Assembly (NCBI RefSeq): GCF_016827605.1
Contig: NZ_JAEPJQ010000009.1
Coordinates: 1 to 64,000 of the forward strand
Reading direction: 5' to 3'
DNA length: 64,000 nt
Origin: Hyunsoonleella ulvae
GTDB lineage: Bacteria > Bacteroidota > Bacteroidia > Flavobacteriales > Flavobacteriaceae
Shown: one piece after another, positions 11,204 through 18,816 of the stretch
Position numbering within the stretch: the stretch's first letter is position 1
Layout: each line of letters opens with the position of its first letter
Position numbers and translations under genes: made by a program
The notes under the pieces: model-generated
Databases searched by the model: none
Told to the model about the DNA's origin: nothing
Seen by the model: the letters and a program-made list of their open reading frames with translations, nothing else

Positions 11204-11252
11204 AAAAGCCATATCATCATAGAATTTAATCTAAATTATGACATGGCTTTTT
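11204..11252. terminator. Terminator-like hairpin
   Basis: AAAAGCCAT-A-TCAT pairs with ATGA-C-ATGGCTTTT over a 20-base loop, with A and T tracts on either side so that it could work in both directions. No gene ends beside it, which supports the idea that a decayed gene lies to its right. Confidence 0.5.
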
Positions 11253-11770
11253 GAAATAACCTCACAAGATCTACATTCGGGTAATATTACCAGAAACAGT
11301 TTATGGGGTAAACCTTAAACTTTTCAATTCAAGCTTAGCTACTTCAATGAAACATTTGTTGTGATTTTCAAAATGTATTGACCTATCGCAAAATGTTTCA
11401 GAGGGTTGTTTTTCTCTTTTTGTATGGCTTTATAACTACACTGTGTGCATTTATACAAGCCAAACCTCACTTTTTCAAAACATTTTAAGTTTTTGCTTTA
11501 GCTTTTAGTAGTTTTTTATTCTAGCAATTTACATTGAGTTGAATATTGCACCACTTCACGGTTTTATCATTTTAAGTGAGAATACTTAAAAATTTAAAAC
11601 CTCGAAAAACAACAATATGTAAAGAACGTTACTTTAACAGAATTAAGTAAAAGCTTTTGAGCTTATTACTTACCCTGTCACTAAATTAAGCAAAACTATT
11701 TTGGTTTCAAACTTTATAATTAATTATATATCAACTGGTTATAAACCATAGTTGTTAACTTTTGTTAATA

Positions 11771-11803
11771 AAAAAAGCCTTGGATTGTAATCCAAGGCTT
11801 TTA
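11771..11803 (-). terminator. Intrinsic terminator of rplS
   Basis: AAAAGCCTTGGATT pairs perfectly with AATCCAAGGCTTTT around a two-base gap, 22 bp past the rplS stop, followed on the minus strand by a T tract. Confidence 0.9.
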
Positions 11804-11823
11804 CACTTATTCTTAAGGAAGTA

Positions 11824-12174
11824 TTATCTTCTCTCTTCTTTAATTCTAGCTTTCTTACCAGTAAGCCCTCTAAAGTAGAAAATACGTGCGCGTCTTACTT
11901 TACCACGTTTGTTAATTTCAATTTTCTGTAAAGCAGGTAAGTTTACTGGGAAAATACGTTCTACACCAATAGAACCAGACATTTTTCTAATGGTAAATGT
12001 CTCAGAAGTTCCAGAACCTCTTCTTTGTATTACTACACCTCTAAAAAACTGGGTTCTTGTTTTGTTCCCCTCTTTAATTTCGTAGTAAACGGTTATTGTA
12101 TCACCAGCACTAAACTCTGGTAAGTCTTTTTTTGTTACAAATTCGTCTTGAACAAATTTTACTAAAGATTCCAT
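11824..12174 (-). CDS. rplS: 50S ribosomal protein L19
   Basis: A structural protein at the interface of the 30S and 50S subunits. The sequence has the family hallmarks FSAGDTITVYYEIKEGNKTR, FRGVVIQRRGSGTSETFTIRK, GVERIFPVNLP and the basic end RRARIFYFRGLTGKKARIKE. It is 116 residues, the normal length. It is transcribed alone, from a well-formed Bacteroidota promoter about 75-105 bp upstream, and ends at a strong terminator. Confidence 0.98.
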   Translation of the reverse strand: MESLVKFVQDEFVTKKDLPEFSAGDTITVYYEIKEGNKTRTQFFRGVVIQRRGSGTSETFTIRKMSGSIGVERIFPVNLPALQKIEINKRGKVRRARIFYFRGLTGKKARIKEERR

Positions 12175-12248
12175 TTCTTTTTAATTAAAAATAGTTGATT
12201 CGAAACAACATTCACGATTCTCGCCAGAGGTTAACCCGAAATTGGCTG

Positions 12249-12278
12249 CAAATATAATTAATAATTAACAATGCACAA
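12249..12278 (-). promoter_or_regulatory. Promoter of rplS
   Basis: On the minus strand TTG (12278-12276) is followed after 19 bases by TATATTTG (12256-12249), matching the Bacteroidota TTTG-N17-20-TAnnTTTG promoter. The spacing to the rplS ATG leaves a leader of about 65 bases. Confidence 0.6.
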
Positions 12279-12301
12279 TTAATAATTTATTTTTTATTTG
12301 G

Positions 12302-12377
12302 GTGTTACCCTAGCGGGTCGGGCTTTCACTACTCGCTCTCTTCGAGGAGCTCAAACATGCCGTTCAATCCCTAACAC
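12302..12377 (+). repeat. Structured dispersed repeat, copy A
   Basis: A 76-bp element closed by GTGTTA / TAACAC inverted ends. Its interior contains GGGTCGGGCTTTCACTA, TCGCTC, GGAGCTC and AACATGCCGTTCAATCCC. An inverted second copy lies at 43211-43290 with the same interior but GCGCAA / TTGCGC ends. It is GC-richer than its surroundings and lies in the region between rplS and the cassette-like gene. I recall related sequences scattered in flavobacterial genomes, but have not checked this. Confidence 0.7.
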
Positions 12378-12505
12378 GGGGGTGTTTGCTGGCTTTGGTT
12401 TTAGCGCTTTATTGTTTTGCTTTTTTGGGAGGTTCGTTTGACCAGTTTGATATAACCGTCAGCTACGGGTTTATATGCGTTTATTTTCGGTTTAGTACTG
12501 GCGTT

Positions 12506-12550
12506 AGCAATTCCGAGTGGATTCGGACGTAGTCGAATCCGCCGTAATTG
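12506..12550. repeat. Long imperfect palindrome at left edge of cassette-like unit
   Basis: GCAATT plus a GGATTCG-containing arm (CCGAGTGGATTCG) faces CGAATCCGCCG plus TAATTGC. The two arms match with one extra base and a few mismatches around a short loop. A GTTGTGCAAC box follows at about 12561-12570. Confidence 0.65.
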
Positions 12551-12580
12551 CTGTTATATTTTGTTGTGCAACGTATTTTT

Positions 12581-12970
12581 TCATTCCATTATTTTTTGGA
12601 TAATCATACTATCAATTACAAAAGGTAAAAGCACTGTTCCTATTACCACAATTAGAGTCGGAATTATATCAACTCTCTTTTCGGGATATTGATTGATTTC
12701 AGATTCACGTTTAAAAATCCAATAATATGGAATTCGGATTATCTTATATAGTATTATGAAAATCAGCGTCATTTGAGAGCCAAAATAGACAAGTGATTTA
12801 TTAGCATTTGCAAAATAATATTCATAAACAATCCCTAAAATCAAAATAGCTATTGAAATCAACAAATATTTCAGAAATACCTTTTTTCTTTTCAGCTTTT
12901 GTTGGTCAAAAATCAGAAGCCAAAGAAATGGAATAAAGAGGAGGAAATAAATTACTTTTTCAATGTTCAT
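12581..12970 (-). CDS. Hypothetical membrane protein in a cassette-like unit
   Basis: I do not recognise the family. The 129-residue product has four likely membrane helices (about 6-22, 34-50, 62-82 and 100-120) separated by short basic loops, and no signal for export. The gene is flanked on both sides by TGTTG-YR-CAACG boxes (GTTGTGCAAC about 12561-12570, GTTGCACAAC about 13000-13009) and beyond them by imperfect palindromes containing GCCG and GGATAT/GGATTCG stems. Such short genes of unknown function between palindromic boxes resemble integron gene cassettes, but no integrase is in the window. Downstream of it lies repeat copy A. Confidence 0.55.
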   Translation of the reverse strand: MNIEKVIYFLLFIPFLWLLIFDQQKLKRKKVFLKYLLISIAILILGIVYEYYFANANKSLVYFGSQMTLIFIILYKIIRIPYYWIFKRESEINQYPEKRVDIIPTLIVVIGTVLLPFVIDSMIIQKIME

Positions 12971-13017
12971 TTCTAATTATGATTCTGTTTTTCATATGTT
13001 GCACAACGTGGTCACGG

Positions 13018-13052
13018 ATATTCGCCGTTACTTTAATGGCTTATATCCGCCG
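13018..13052. repeat. Palindrome at right edge of cassette-like unit
   Basis: GGATAT and ATATCC form outer arms and GCCGTTA / TAATGGC inner arms, next to the GTTGCACAAC box. It resembles the palindrome on the other side in carrying GCCG and GGAT segments, though the sequences are not identical. Confidence 0.45.
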
Positions 13053-13109
13053 GTAAAAGAAGTTAGAAGAAATTTTTTGCAAAGTCAAGTAAAAGCGTAC
13101 TTATAATTA

Positions 13110-14597
13110 TTAATATTTAGCAGCCTTCCCTTTAGCTAGTGATTCCTTTATGAAATCTCTTAAATCATCATTGGCTTGTATTAAATCCTCGTGACGTAAA
13201 TACATCATATGGCCGCTTCTATAGCCTCTAAAAGTAAAGCGGTCTTTTAGTTTTCCGCTAGGGTCTACTTGCCACATGGTATACTTTGCTGCAAAGTAAG
13301 TAGTAGCGCCATCATAATAGCCCGATTGTATCAGCACCTTTAAGTAAGGATTTTGTGCCATAGCTTGTCTTAATCCATCACGAACATTATCATTGCGTCT
13401 ATCCCAGGGATGCACATCACCAAACATGTTGTATTTTACATCAGTCTTAAAGTTTAAATGCTCGCGTAAGTAATAATTAATAGCAGGGGTAAACGAATGA
13501 TTCCAAGACATTAACTCAGGGCTGTAATCTGGACGGGAACCAGCTTCTGTTTTATCAAGTCCCAAATATCTGGAGTCTAGACGGCCAATAGTTTGTCCAG
13601 TTTTGTGCCTCAACAGGTCTTTCCAGAAAAAACTGGTAGGTACATCTAGGTTATTTTGTAGAATTGATGTTTTGCTCAATCCCGTATAATATGCCATTTT
13701 TTCTGCTACGTTTTGTTTTTCACTTTCATTAACAAAACCTCCTTTAGCCAATGTTGGCATCAAGGTGTTTATGGCAAAGTCTTCTGCTTCGGGTAAAATA
13801 TCTAATAAGTCTTTTTGCTGTAGTGCATTAGGTAGTACTTTATGGTACCATGCCGCTGCGGTAAAATAGGGTAAATTAAGCGAAGAATATACTGGTTGAT
13901 TTGTGTTGTATAGTTTATAATCGGCTGGACTTACCATAATTACACCATTTAAATACATCCATTGCTCATCTTGTAATGCTTTTGCGAGCCCCATTACACG
14001 GGTGCCACCATAACTTTCTCCTATAATATACTTTGGCGATTCCCATCGGCTTTTTCGTGTTACAAACGTATTAATCCATTCTGCTAGGTATTTAATATCA
14101 GCATTAATGCCAAAAAATATATCTCGTTTTGGTAGCTTGCCCTCCTTGTCTTCTACCATTCTGGAGTAGCCGGTATTTACTGGATTAACATAAACGATAT
14201 CTGCCACATCTAAAATAGAATTAGGATTGTCTTGTACACCATAGGGCTGTACAGGAAACCCCTCATCATCAATCTTTAAAACTTTTGGGCTTGTATAACC
14301 AATATGCATCCATACTGAAGCAGAACCAGGCCCTCCATTAAAAGAGATGAGCAATGGTCGTTTATTAACCTCCTTAATATTTGTACGTTGATAATATGTA
14401 TAAAAGAGTGTAGCAATTGCCATTCCCTTATCATTCCATACAGGTTGGGTTCCTGCAGTAGCCTTGTAGGTTATAGATTGTCCTTTTATGGTTGTGGAAT
14501 GGTTGGTAACTACCATAGTGTCTACAGGAATCATTCTTTTTTGGGCAAGCCCCAAAAGAGAGCTACTTATTAAAAAAATACAAAGAAGTTTTTTCAT
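13110..14597 (-). CDS. S10-family serine carboxypeptidase-like peptidase, secreted
   Basis: A serine peptidase of clan SC, 495 residues, with a signal peptide (about 1-18, ending LGLAQ). The nucleophile is the Ser of GESYGG (about residue 193), the acid is the Asp of QSGYYDGAT (about 425), and the histidine is in YRSGHMMYLR (about 465). FNGGPGSASVWMHIGY near 69-84 is the oxyanion-hole signature of S10 enzymes. It is expected in the periplasm, removing C-terminal residues from peptides. The next gene upstream on the same strand (TIGR02757) is 41 bp away and may share transcription. Confidence 0.9.
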   Translation of the reverse strand: MKKLLCIFLISSSLLGLAQKRMIPVDTMVVTNHSTTIKGQSITYKATAGTQPVWNDKGMAIATLFYTYYQRTNIKEVNKRPLLISFNGGPGSASVWMHIGYTSPKVLKIDDEGFPVQPYGVQDNPNSILDVADIVYVNPVNTGYSRMVEDKEGKLPKRDIFFGINADIKYLAEWINTFVTRKSRWESPKYIIGESYGGTRVMGLAKALQDEQWMYLNGVIMVSPADYKLYNTNQPVYSSLNLPYFTAAAWYHKVLPNALQQKDLLDILPEAEDFAINTLMPTLAKGGFVNESEKQNVAEKMAYYTGLSKTSILQNNLDVPTSFFWKDLLRHKTGQTIGRLDSRYLGLDKTEAGSRPDYSPELMSWNHSFTPAINYYLREHLNFKTDVKYNMFGDVHPWDRRNDNVRDGLRQAMAQNPYLKVLIQSGYYDGATTYFAAKYTMWQVDPSGKLKDRFTFRGYRSGHMMYLRHEDLIQANDDLRDFIKESLAKGKAAKY

Positions 14598-14638
14598 AAT
14601 ACTATTTAAGTTTTGTTTAAAGGTAATGAAATCTATGG

Positions 14639-15412
14639 TTAAAAATTTTCAAAAACACCAAGTCCAAACAATGCAAAATCGTATTTCACAGGGTCTTTAG
14701 CATCCAATGTTCTTAGGTTTTTATCTAATTCAGCCAGTGCTTTTCCATCATTTTGTTTACGTTTTAATAAACCTAATTTTCTGGCAACATTTCCTGAATG
14801 TACATCCAGCGGACATGATAATTGACTAGGGGAGAGGCTATTCCAAATTCCAAAATCTACACCAGCATTATCTTGCCTTACCATCCATCGTAAAAACATA
14901 TTAATACGTTTTGCTGCAGAGTTTTTTAAAGGATCGCTTACGTGTTTTTCAGTACGTTTTAAATGGTTTATTTCAAAAAATGTAGCCTTAAATTTTGAAA
15001 TAGCGTTTTGCAAGGAATTTATTTCAGCATATTTAGAAAATAATGTTTCTAGTCCATCGTGGTTATGATAAATGTGGTGTAATGATTTTATGAATTGAAT
15101 ACAGTCGTCCCCGTTAAATGTTCGATGTACAAAAGGTTGGATTTTTTCTAGATCACTGTTTTCGTAGTTGCTTATAAAATTATGTGGCGCATTGTCTAGT
15201 AAATCCATTAAACGTTTTGCATTGTTAATGATGCTTTTGCGGTTGCCCCAGGCGATGGTAGCCGTTAAAAAACCGCTAATTTCTATATCTTCTTTTTTAG
15301 AAAACCGATGTGGTATTTGTATGGGGTCGCTTTCAATAAAAGAAACGTTATTGTATTGGTTGGTTTTAGTATCTAAAAAGTCTTTTAATTCTGCCTTAGG
15401 TAGTTTTTTCAT
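14639..15412 (-). CDS. TIGR02757 family protein
   Basis: A conserved Bacteroidota protein of unknown function, 257 residues, soluble. Signatures recalled for the family include DIEISGFLTATIAWGNRKSI (about 45-65) and LDVHSGNVARKLGLL near 207-221, a helix-hairpin-helix-like pattern similar to DNA glycosylases. An in-frame TTG lies 21 bp further upstream, but a -7 element (TATTTTTG, 15438-15431) overlaps it, so I chose the ATG at 15412. It is divergent from the MFS gene. Confidence 0.82.
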   Translation of the reverse strand: MKKLPKAELKDFLDTKTNQYNNVSFIESDPIQIPHRFSKKEDIEISGFLTATIAWGNRKSIINNAKRLMDLLDNAPHNFISNYENSDLEKIQPFVHRTFNGDDCIQFIKSLHHIYHNHDGLETLFSKYAEINSLQNAISKFKATFFEINHLKRTEKHVSDPLKNSAAKRINMFLRWMVRQDNAGVDFGIWNSLSPSQLSCPLDVHSGNVARKLGLLKRKQNDGKALAELDKNLRTLDAKDPVKYDFALFGLGVFENF

Positions 15413-15430
15413 ATAAATTTCGTAGTTCAG

Positions 15431-15438
15431 CAAAAATA
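15431..15438 (-). promoter_or_regulatory. Putative -7 element for the TIGR02757 gene
   Basis: TATTTTTG matches TAnnTTTG and lies 18 bp before the ATG. It also decides the start, since the longer frame would run through the promoter. Confidence 0.45.
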
Positions 15439-15494
15439 CTTGTAATTAGCTAAATAAAATGCAGACTTAACGTTTAAATAACTAAAATGTATTG

Positions 15495-16670
15495 ATGCTA
15501 AACAAAAAATATATTTTACCTATTATTGTGTTTTCACAATTTTGTTGCACGTCGCTGTGGTTTGCGGGTAATGCTATTATAAATGACCTAATATCTAATT
15601 TTAATTTAGAAGCTTCAGCATTAGCACATTTAACCTCTGCAGTTCAATTTGGATTTATTACAGGTACTTTTGTATTTGCTATTTTAACCATTGCTGATAG
15701 GTTCTCGCCATCAAAAGTATTTTTTGTTTGTGCTGTTATTGCTGCATCTTTAAATGTTTTAACCATATTAGAAACTAATACTTTACAACGTTTGTTTTTT
15801 ATCCGGTTGGGTACAGGATTTTTCTTAGCAGGTATTTATCCTGTAGGTATGAAGATTGCTTCAGATTATTTTAAGGACGGTCTAGGTAAATCGTTAGGAT
15901 TTTTAGTAGGGGCTTTGGTGTTAGGTACCGCATTTCCACACTTTTTGAATTTTTACAGCCAAAGTATATCGTGGAAGGTTATTGTGTACTTTACATCTGG
16001 TATTGCATTAATCGGTGGGTGTGCCATTGTGTTTTTTGTGGGTGATGGTCCCTACAAAACTAAGCTTGAAAAATTTGATATTAGTTTATTTTACAGTGTG
16101 TTTAAGATTAAAAATTTTAGAACTGCTGCTTTTGGGTATTTTGGGCACATGTGGGAGCTTTATGCTTTTTGGGCGTTTATACCCGTAATTTTACATGGGT
16201 ATTTAAGACTTCATGACAATGTACAATTTAATGTGTCATTATACAGTTTTATTATTATTGCCTCAGGAGCTATAAGTTGTGTACTATCAGGGTATTTATC
16301 TCAAAGGTTTACACCTAAAAAAGTGGCAACTTTAGCTTTGTCTCTTTCTTTTTTATGCTGTTTGTTGTCGCCTTTGTTTTTCGTTTTAAATACTAAAATC
16401 CTCTTTTTTGGTTTCCTTATACTCTGGGGTATGGCTGTTATAGCCGATTCTCCATTGTTTTCAACTTTAGTGGCTCAGAATGTGCCGAGTAAGGCTAAAG
16501 GTACAGCTTTAACTATTGTAAATTCCATAGGTTTTGCTATTACAATACTTAGTATTCAGTTATTGAACATACTTCAAAATCATATAGCATCTAAATATCT
16601 TTTTTTAGTTTTGGCTATTGGTCCAGCACTAGGGTTACTGGGTTTATATAGATCGTATGTTAGGTTATAA
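15495..16670 (+). CDS. Major facilitator superfamily transporter
   Basis: An inner-membrane secondary transporter of about 391 residues with twelve likely membrane helices. The N-terminal half opens with a CCTSLWFAGNA segment, a motif common in an MFS subgroup related to CynX/nitrate-type permeases, and RLGTGFFLAGIYPVGMKIASDY (about 105-126) is the helix 4-5 signature. The frame also allows TTG one codon earlier; ATG at 15495 is the natural start. It is divergent from the TIGR02757 gene, with only about 80 bp between. The substrate is unknown. Confidence 0.82.
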   Translation: MLNKKYILPIIVFSQFCCTSLWFAGNAIINDLISNFNLEASALAHLTSAVQFGFITGTFVFAILTIADRFSPSKVFFVCAVIAASLNVLTILETNTLQRLFFIRLGTGFFLAGIYPVGMKIASDYFKDGLGKSLGFLVGALVLGTAFPHFLNFYSQSISWKVIVYFTSGIALIGGCAIVFFVGDGPYKTKLEKFDISLFYSVFKIKNFRTAAFGYFGHMWELYAFWAFIPVILHGYLRLHDNVQFNVSLYSFIIIASGAISCVLSGYLSQRFTPKKVATLALSLSFLCCLLSPLFFVLNTKILFFGFLILWGMAVIADSPLFSTLVAQNVPSKAKGTALTIVNSIGFAITILSIQLLNILQNHIASKYLFLVLAIGPALGLLGLYRSYVRL

Positions 16671-16806
16671 TGGTAAGAAATAAACCAGTTTTTTTACAAA
16701 ACCTGCAGTACATCGATAAAATACCTTCTAAAATACATTTTATTCTTTTAAAATTCAATATTTAAAATTTCAAAGCGTTATTTTGTTTATAAATAACAAG
16801 TCTATT

Positions 16807-17616
16807 ATGAGAAAATTTATAATTCCTATTCTTGCGATTTTTTTAATGAATTGTGAAGAAGAAGAAAATCTGAGGAATGCAGATCCTGATGTGGCGATAG
16901 AAGCCTTAACCGAATATGCAATTGTCAGCAAAATTTATCAAGATGTTGGTAATAACAGTGGAGATGCTATTTTAGAATCTGAAAATTCTTCAACAACATC
17001 AAAGACAATAAATAGTAAAAATGATGAGCCTATTATTACTGTAGAGCCTTTAGATTTTACAACTTTCCCTAAAACTATAACTATTGATTATCAATCTGGT
17101 GTGTTATGTAAAGATGGTATTACCAGAAAGGGAATTGCTACCATTGTTTCTAGCAATTGGTATGGAGAGACGGGTAGTACGCATGTTACTACGTTTAACA
17201 ATTATTATCACAATGAGTTTAAGGTTGAAGGTACACATTCGGTAAAAAATTTAGGAAAAAATAGTGATGATAATTTAGAGTTTAGTGTAGTTATTGAAAA
17301 CGGAAAAGTTACAGCAAGTAATGGTGCTAGTATCAATTATACTGAAAACTCCACTAGAACTTGGATTGCTGGAGCTGATACTCGTTTAAATATTTGGGAT
17401 GACGAATACTTATTGGATGGTACTCAATCTGGAGTGAGTTCTAAAGATGTTGAATACATGTTAACTGTTGAAGAGCCTCTGCATTTTGTATTACTTCCTA
17501 GAAGTATAAAATCTGGAATTTTAGATGTAGATGTTGCATCTATTCAGGATATAAAACTTAATTATGGAGACAATACAATAACCATATTGGGGAAAACATA
17601 TCCGTTTGGTAATTAA
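16807..17616 (+). CDS. Predicted lipoprotein of unknown function
   Basis: I do not recognise the family. The product (269 residues) has a lipoprotein signal ending LMNC, with the lipidated Cys at residue 16 followed by acidic residues (EEEEN), which in Bacteroidota favours surface export. The rest is beta-rich, with several TITV/TATITY-like strands and no obvious catalytic motif. An in-frame TTG lies 24 bp upstream, but the ATG at 16807 starts directly before the signal peptide. It follows the MFS gene by 137 bp on the same strand. Confidence 0.75.
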   Translation: MRKFIIPILAIFLMNCEEEENLRNADPDVAIEALTEYAIVSKIYQDVGNNSGDAILESENSSTTSKTINSKNDEPIITVEPLDFTTFPKTITIDYQSGVLCKDGITRKGIATIVSSNWYGETGSTHVTTFNNYYHNEFKVEGTHSVKNLGKNSDDNLEFSVVIENGKVTASNGASINYTENSTRTWIAGADTRLNIWDDEYLLDGTQSGVSSKDVEYMLTVEEPLHFVLLPRSIKSGILDVDVASIQDIKLNYGDNTITILGKTYPFGN

Positions 17617-17646
17617 TTACCGAAGGGTTTGTGTTTAGTTGAAATG

Positions 17647-18312
17647 TTAGGTATTGGTAATGTTTCCATCCACCATTACCAATTTTCTATCTGCCATATC
17701 AGCTAATTCTTCATTATGGGTAACAATTACAAAGGTTTGTCCCAACTCGTCTCGTAATTTAAAAAATAGCTTATGAAGGTGTTCTGCAGATTCACTGTCC
17801 AGATTGCCAGAAGGTTCATCTGCAAAAATTAAATCGGGTTTATTAATTAAAGCCCTCGCTACAGCAACACGTTGTTGTTCGCCTCCTGATAATTCATTGG
17901 GTTTATGGTTGTATCGATGTGATAATCCTAAAAAGTCTAGTAATTCCTTAGCACGGGTTTCAGCGTCATTTTTTTTAGTTCCCTTAATAAAAGCGGGCAA
18001 GCATACATTTTCTAAAGCGGTAAATTCTGGTAAAAGTTGATGAAACTGAAAAATAAAGCCAATATGCTCGTTCCTAAATTTTGCAAGTGCTCTGTCATTT
18101 AATCCTTTTACTTCAATAGTATTGATTTGTAGATTGAAATCTTGAGTTTTAGAAGCTCTATCCAACGTGCCTAAAATTTGTAATAAGGTAGTTTTTCCTG
18201 CTCCTGAAGCACCTACAATGGAGACAATCTCCCCTTTTTTTACGTCAATGTTTACACCTTTTAATACATGTAAATCATCATAATACTTATGTATGTTTTT
18301 TGCTTTTATCAT
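17647..18312 (-). CDS. LolD-like ABC transporter ATPase
   Basis: The ATP-binding subunit of a LolCDE/MacB/FtsE-type ABC system, 221 residues. Walker [10 protein letters not shown] is at 34-42, the Q-loop at [18 protein letters not shown] near 90-107, the signature [15 protein letters not shown] near 141-155 and Walker [13 protein letters not shown] near 160-171. In this family the ATPase works with an FtsX-type permease to extract lipoproteins or drive efflux. No permease is adjacent. It could serve the MacB-type permease at 5966-7318 or a LolCE pair elsewhere; the window cannot decide. Confidence 0.9.
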   Translation of the reverse strand: MIKAKNIHKYYDDLHVLKGVNIDVKKGEIVSIVGASGAGKTTLLQILGTLDRASKTQDFNLQINTIEVKGLNDRALAKFRNEHIGFIFQFHQLLPEFTALENVCLPAFIKGTKKNDAETRAKELLDFLGLSHRYNHKPNELSGGEQQRVAVARALINKPDLIFADEPSGNLDSESAEHLHKLFFKLRDELGQTFVIVTHNEELADMADRKLVMVDGNITNT

Positions 18313-18526
18313 TTAGAAGTAAATAACAGGCGTGAATTTACCATTTTAGAATGTGTTGCACAATTTTGTTTTATGTCTTTTATGATTTTAATCGCAGATG
18401 CTATACATTGCATTAGCAGAGCTATACCAAATAGTTAAAAAAATGAAATGTTTAATGGTTTTTTGAAATTGATTGGAAGTAGTTTTGGTATGTTTCTTGC
18501 TTTCAATATATCAAAATAGTTGTTGA

Positions 18527-18805
18527 ATGAACAAATACAAAAAATTAGCACTTAGTATTCTTTTTGATGCTATGGGATATGTTTCATTTCTTATTCCAGG
18601 CATTGGGGAATTTACAGATGTAATTTGGGCTCCCATTGCGGCTTACTTAATGACAAAACTCTATAAAGGGAAAACTGGTAAAATAGCTGCTGCTGTTGCC
18701 TTTTTAGAAGAAATGGCTCCAGGTTTAGACGTTATGCCAACGTTTACTTTAATGTGGTTGTATACTTATGTGATTAAAGGTAAAGAGACCATTATAGAGG
18801 TGTAA
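18527..18805 (+). CDS. Small conserved membrane protein
   Basis: A 92-residue protein with two or three hydrophobic segments (about 8-25, 33-45 and 65-82) containing MGYVSFLIPGIGEFTDVIWAPIAAYLM and PTFTLMWLYTY. I recognise it as a recurrent small membrane protein of Bacteroidota but know no function. It stands alone and ends 12 bp before the convergent kinase gene. Confidence 0.7.
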   Translation: MNKYKKLALSILFDAMGYVSFLIPGIGEFTDVIWAPIAAYLMTKLYKGKTGKIAAAVAFLEEMAPGLDVMPTFTLMWLYTYVIKGKETIIEV

Positions 18806-18816
18806 ACTGAAATATA

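Larger units (their letters stand above)
12175..12580. other. Intergenic region upstream of rplS with repeat and hairpins
   Basis: No gene seen in about 400 bp. It holds the rplS promoter and leader, repeat copy A, and from about 12500 a long hairpin next to a GTTGTGCAAC box that marks the edge of the cassette-like unit. Between 12378 and 12490 I see nothing identifiable. Confidence 0.6.

Noticed and set aside
12300-12560. Frames across repeat copy A as a coding region
   Set aside because: The sequence is a structured repeat, and no frame has sensible composition or a start with support.
12581-12970. Proof of an integron
   Set aside because: There is no integrase, only one unit, and the core boxes carry mismatches, so I report it only as cassette-like.
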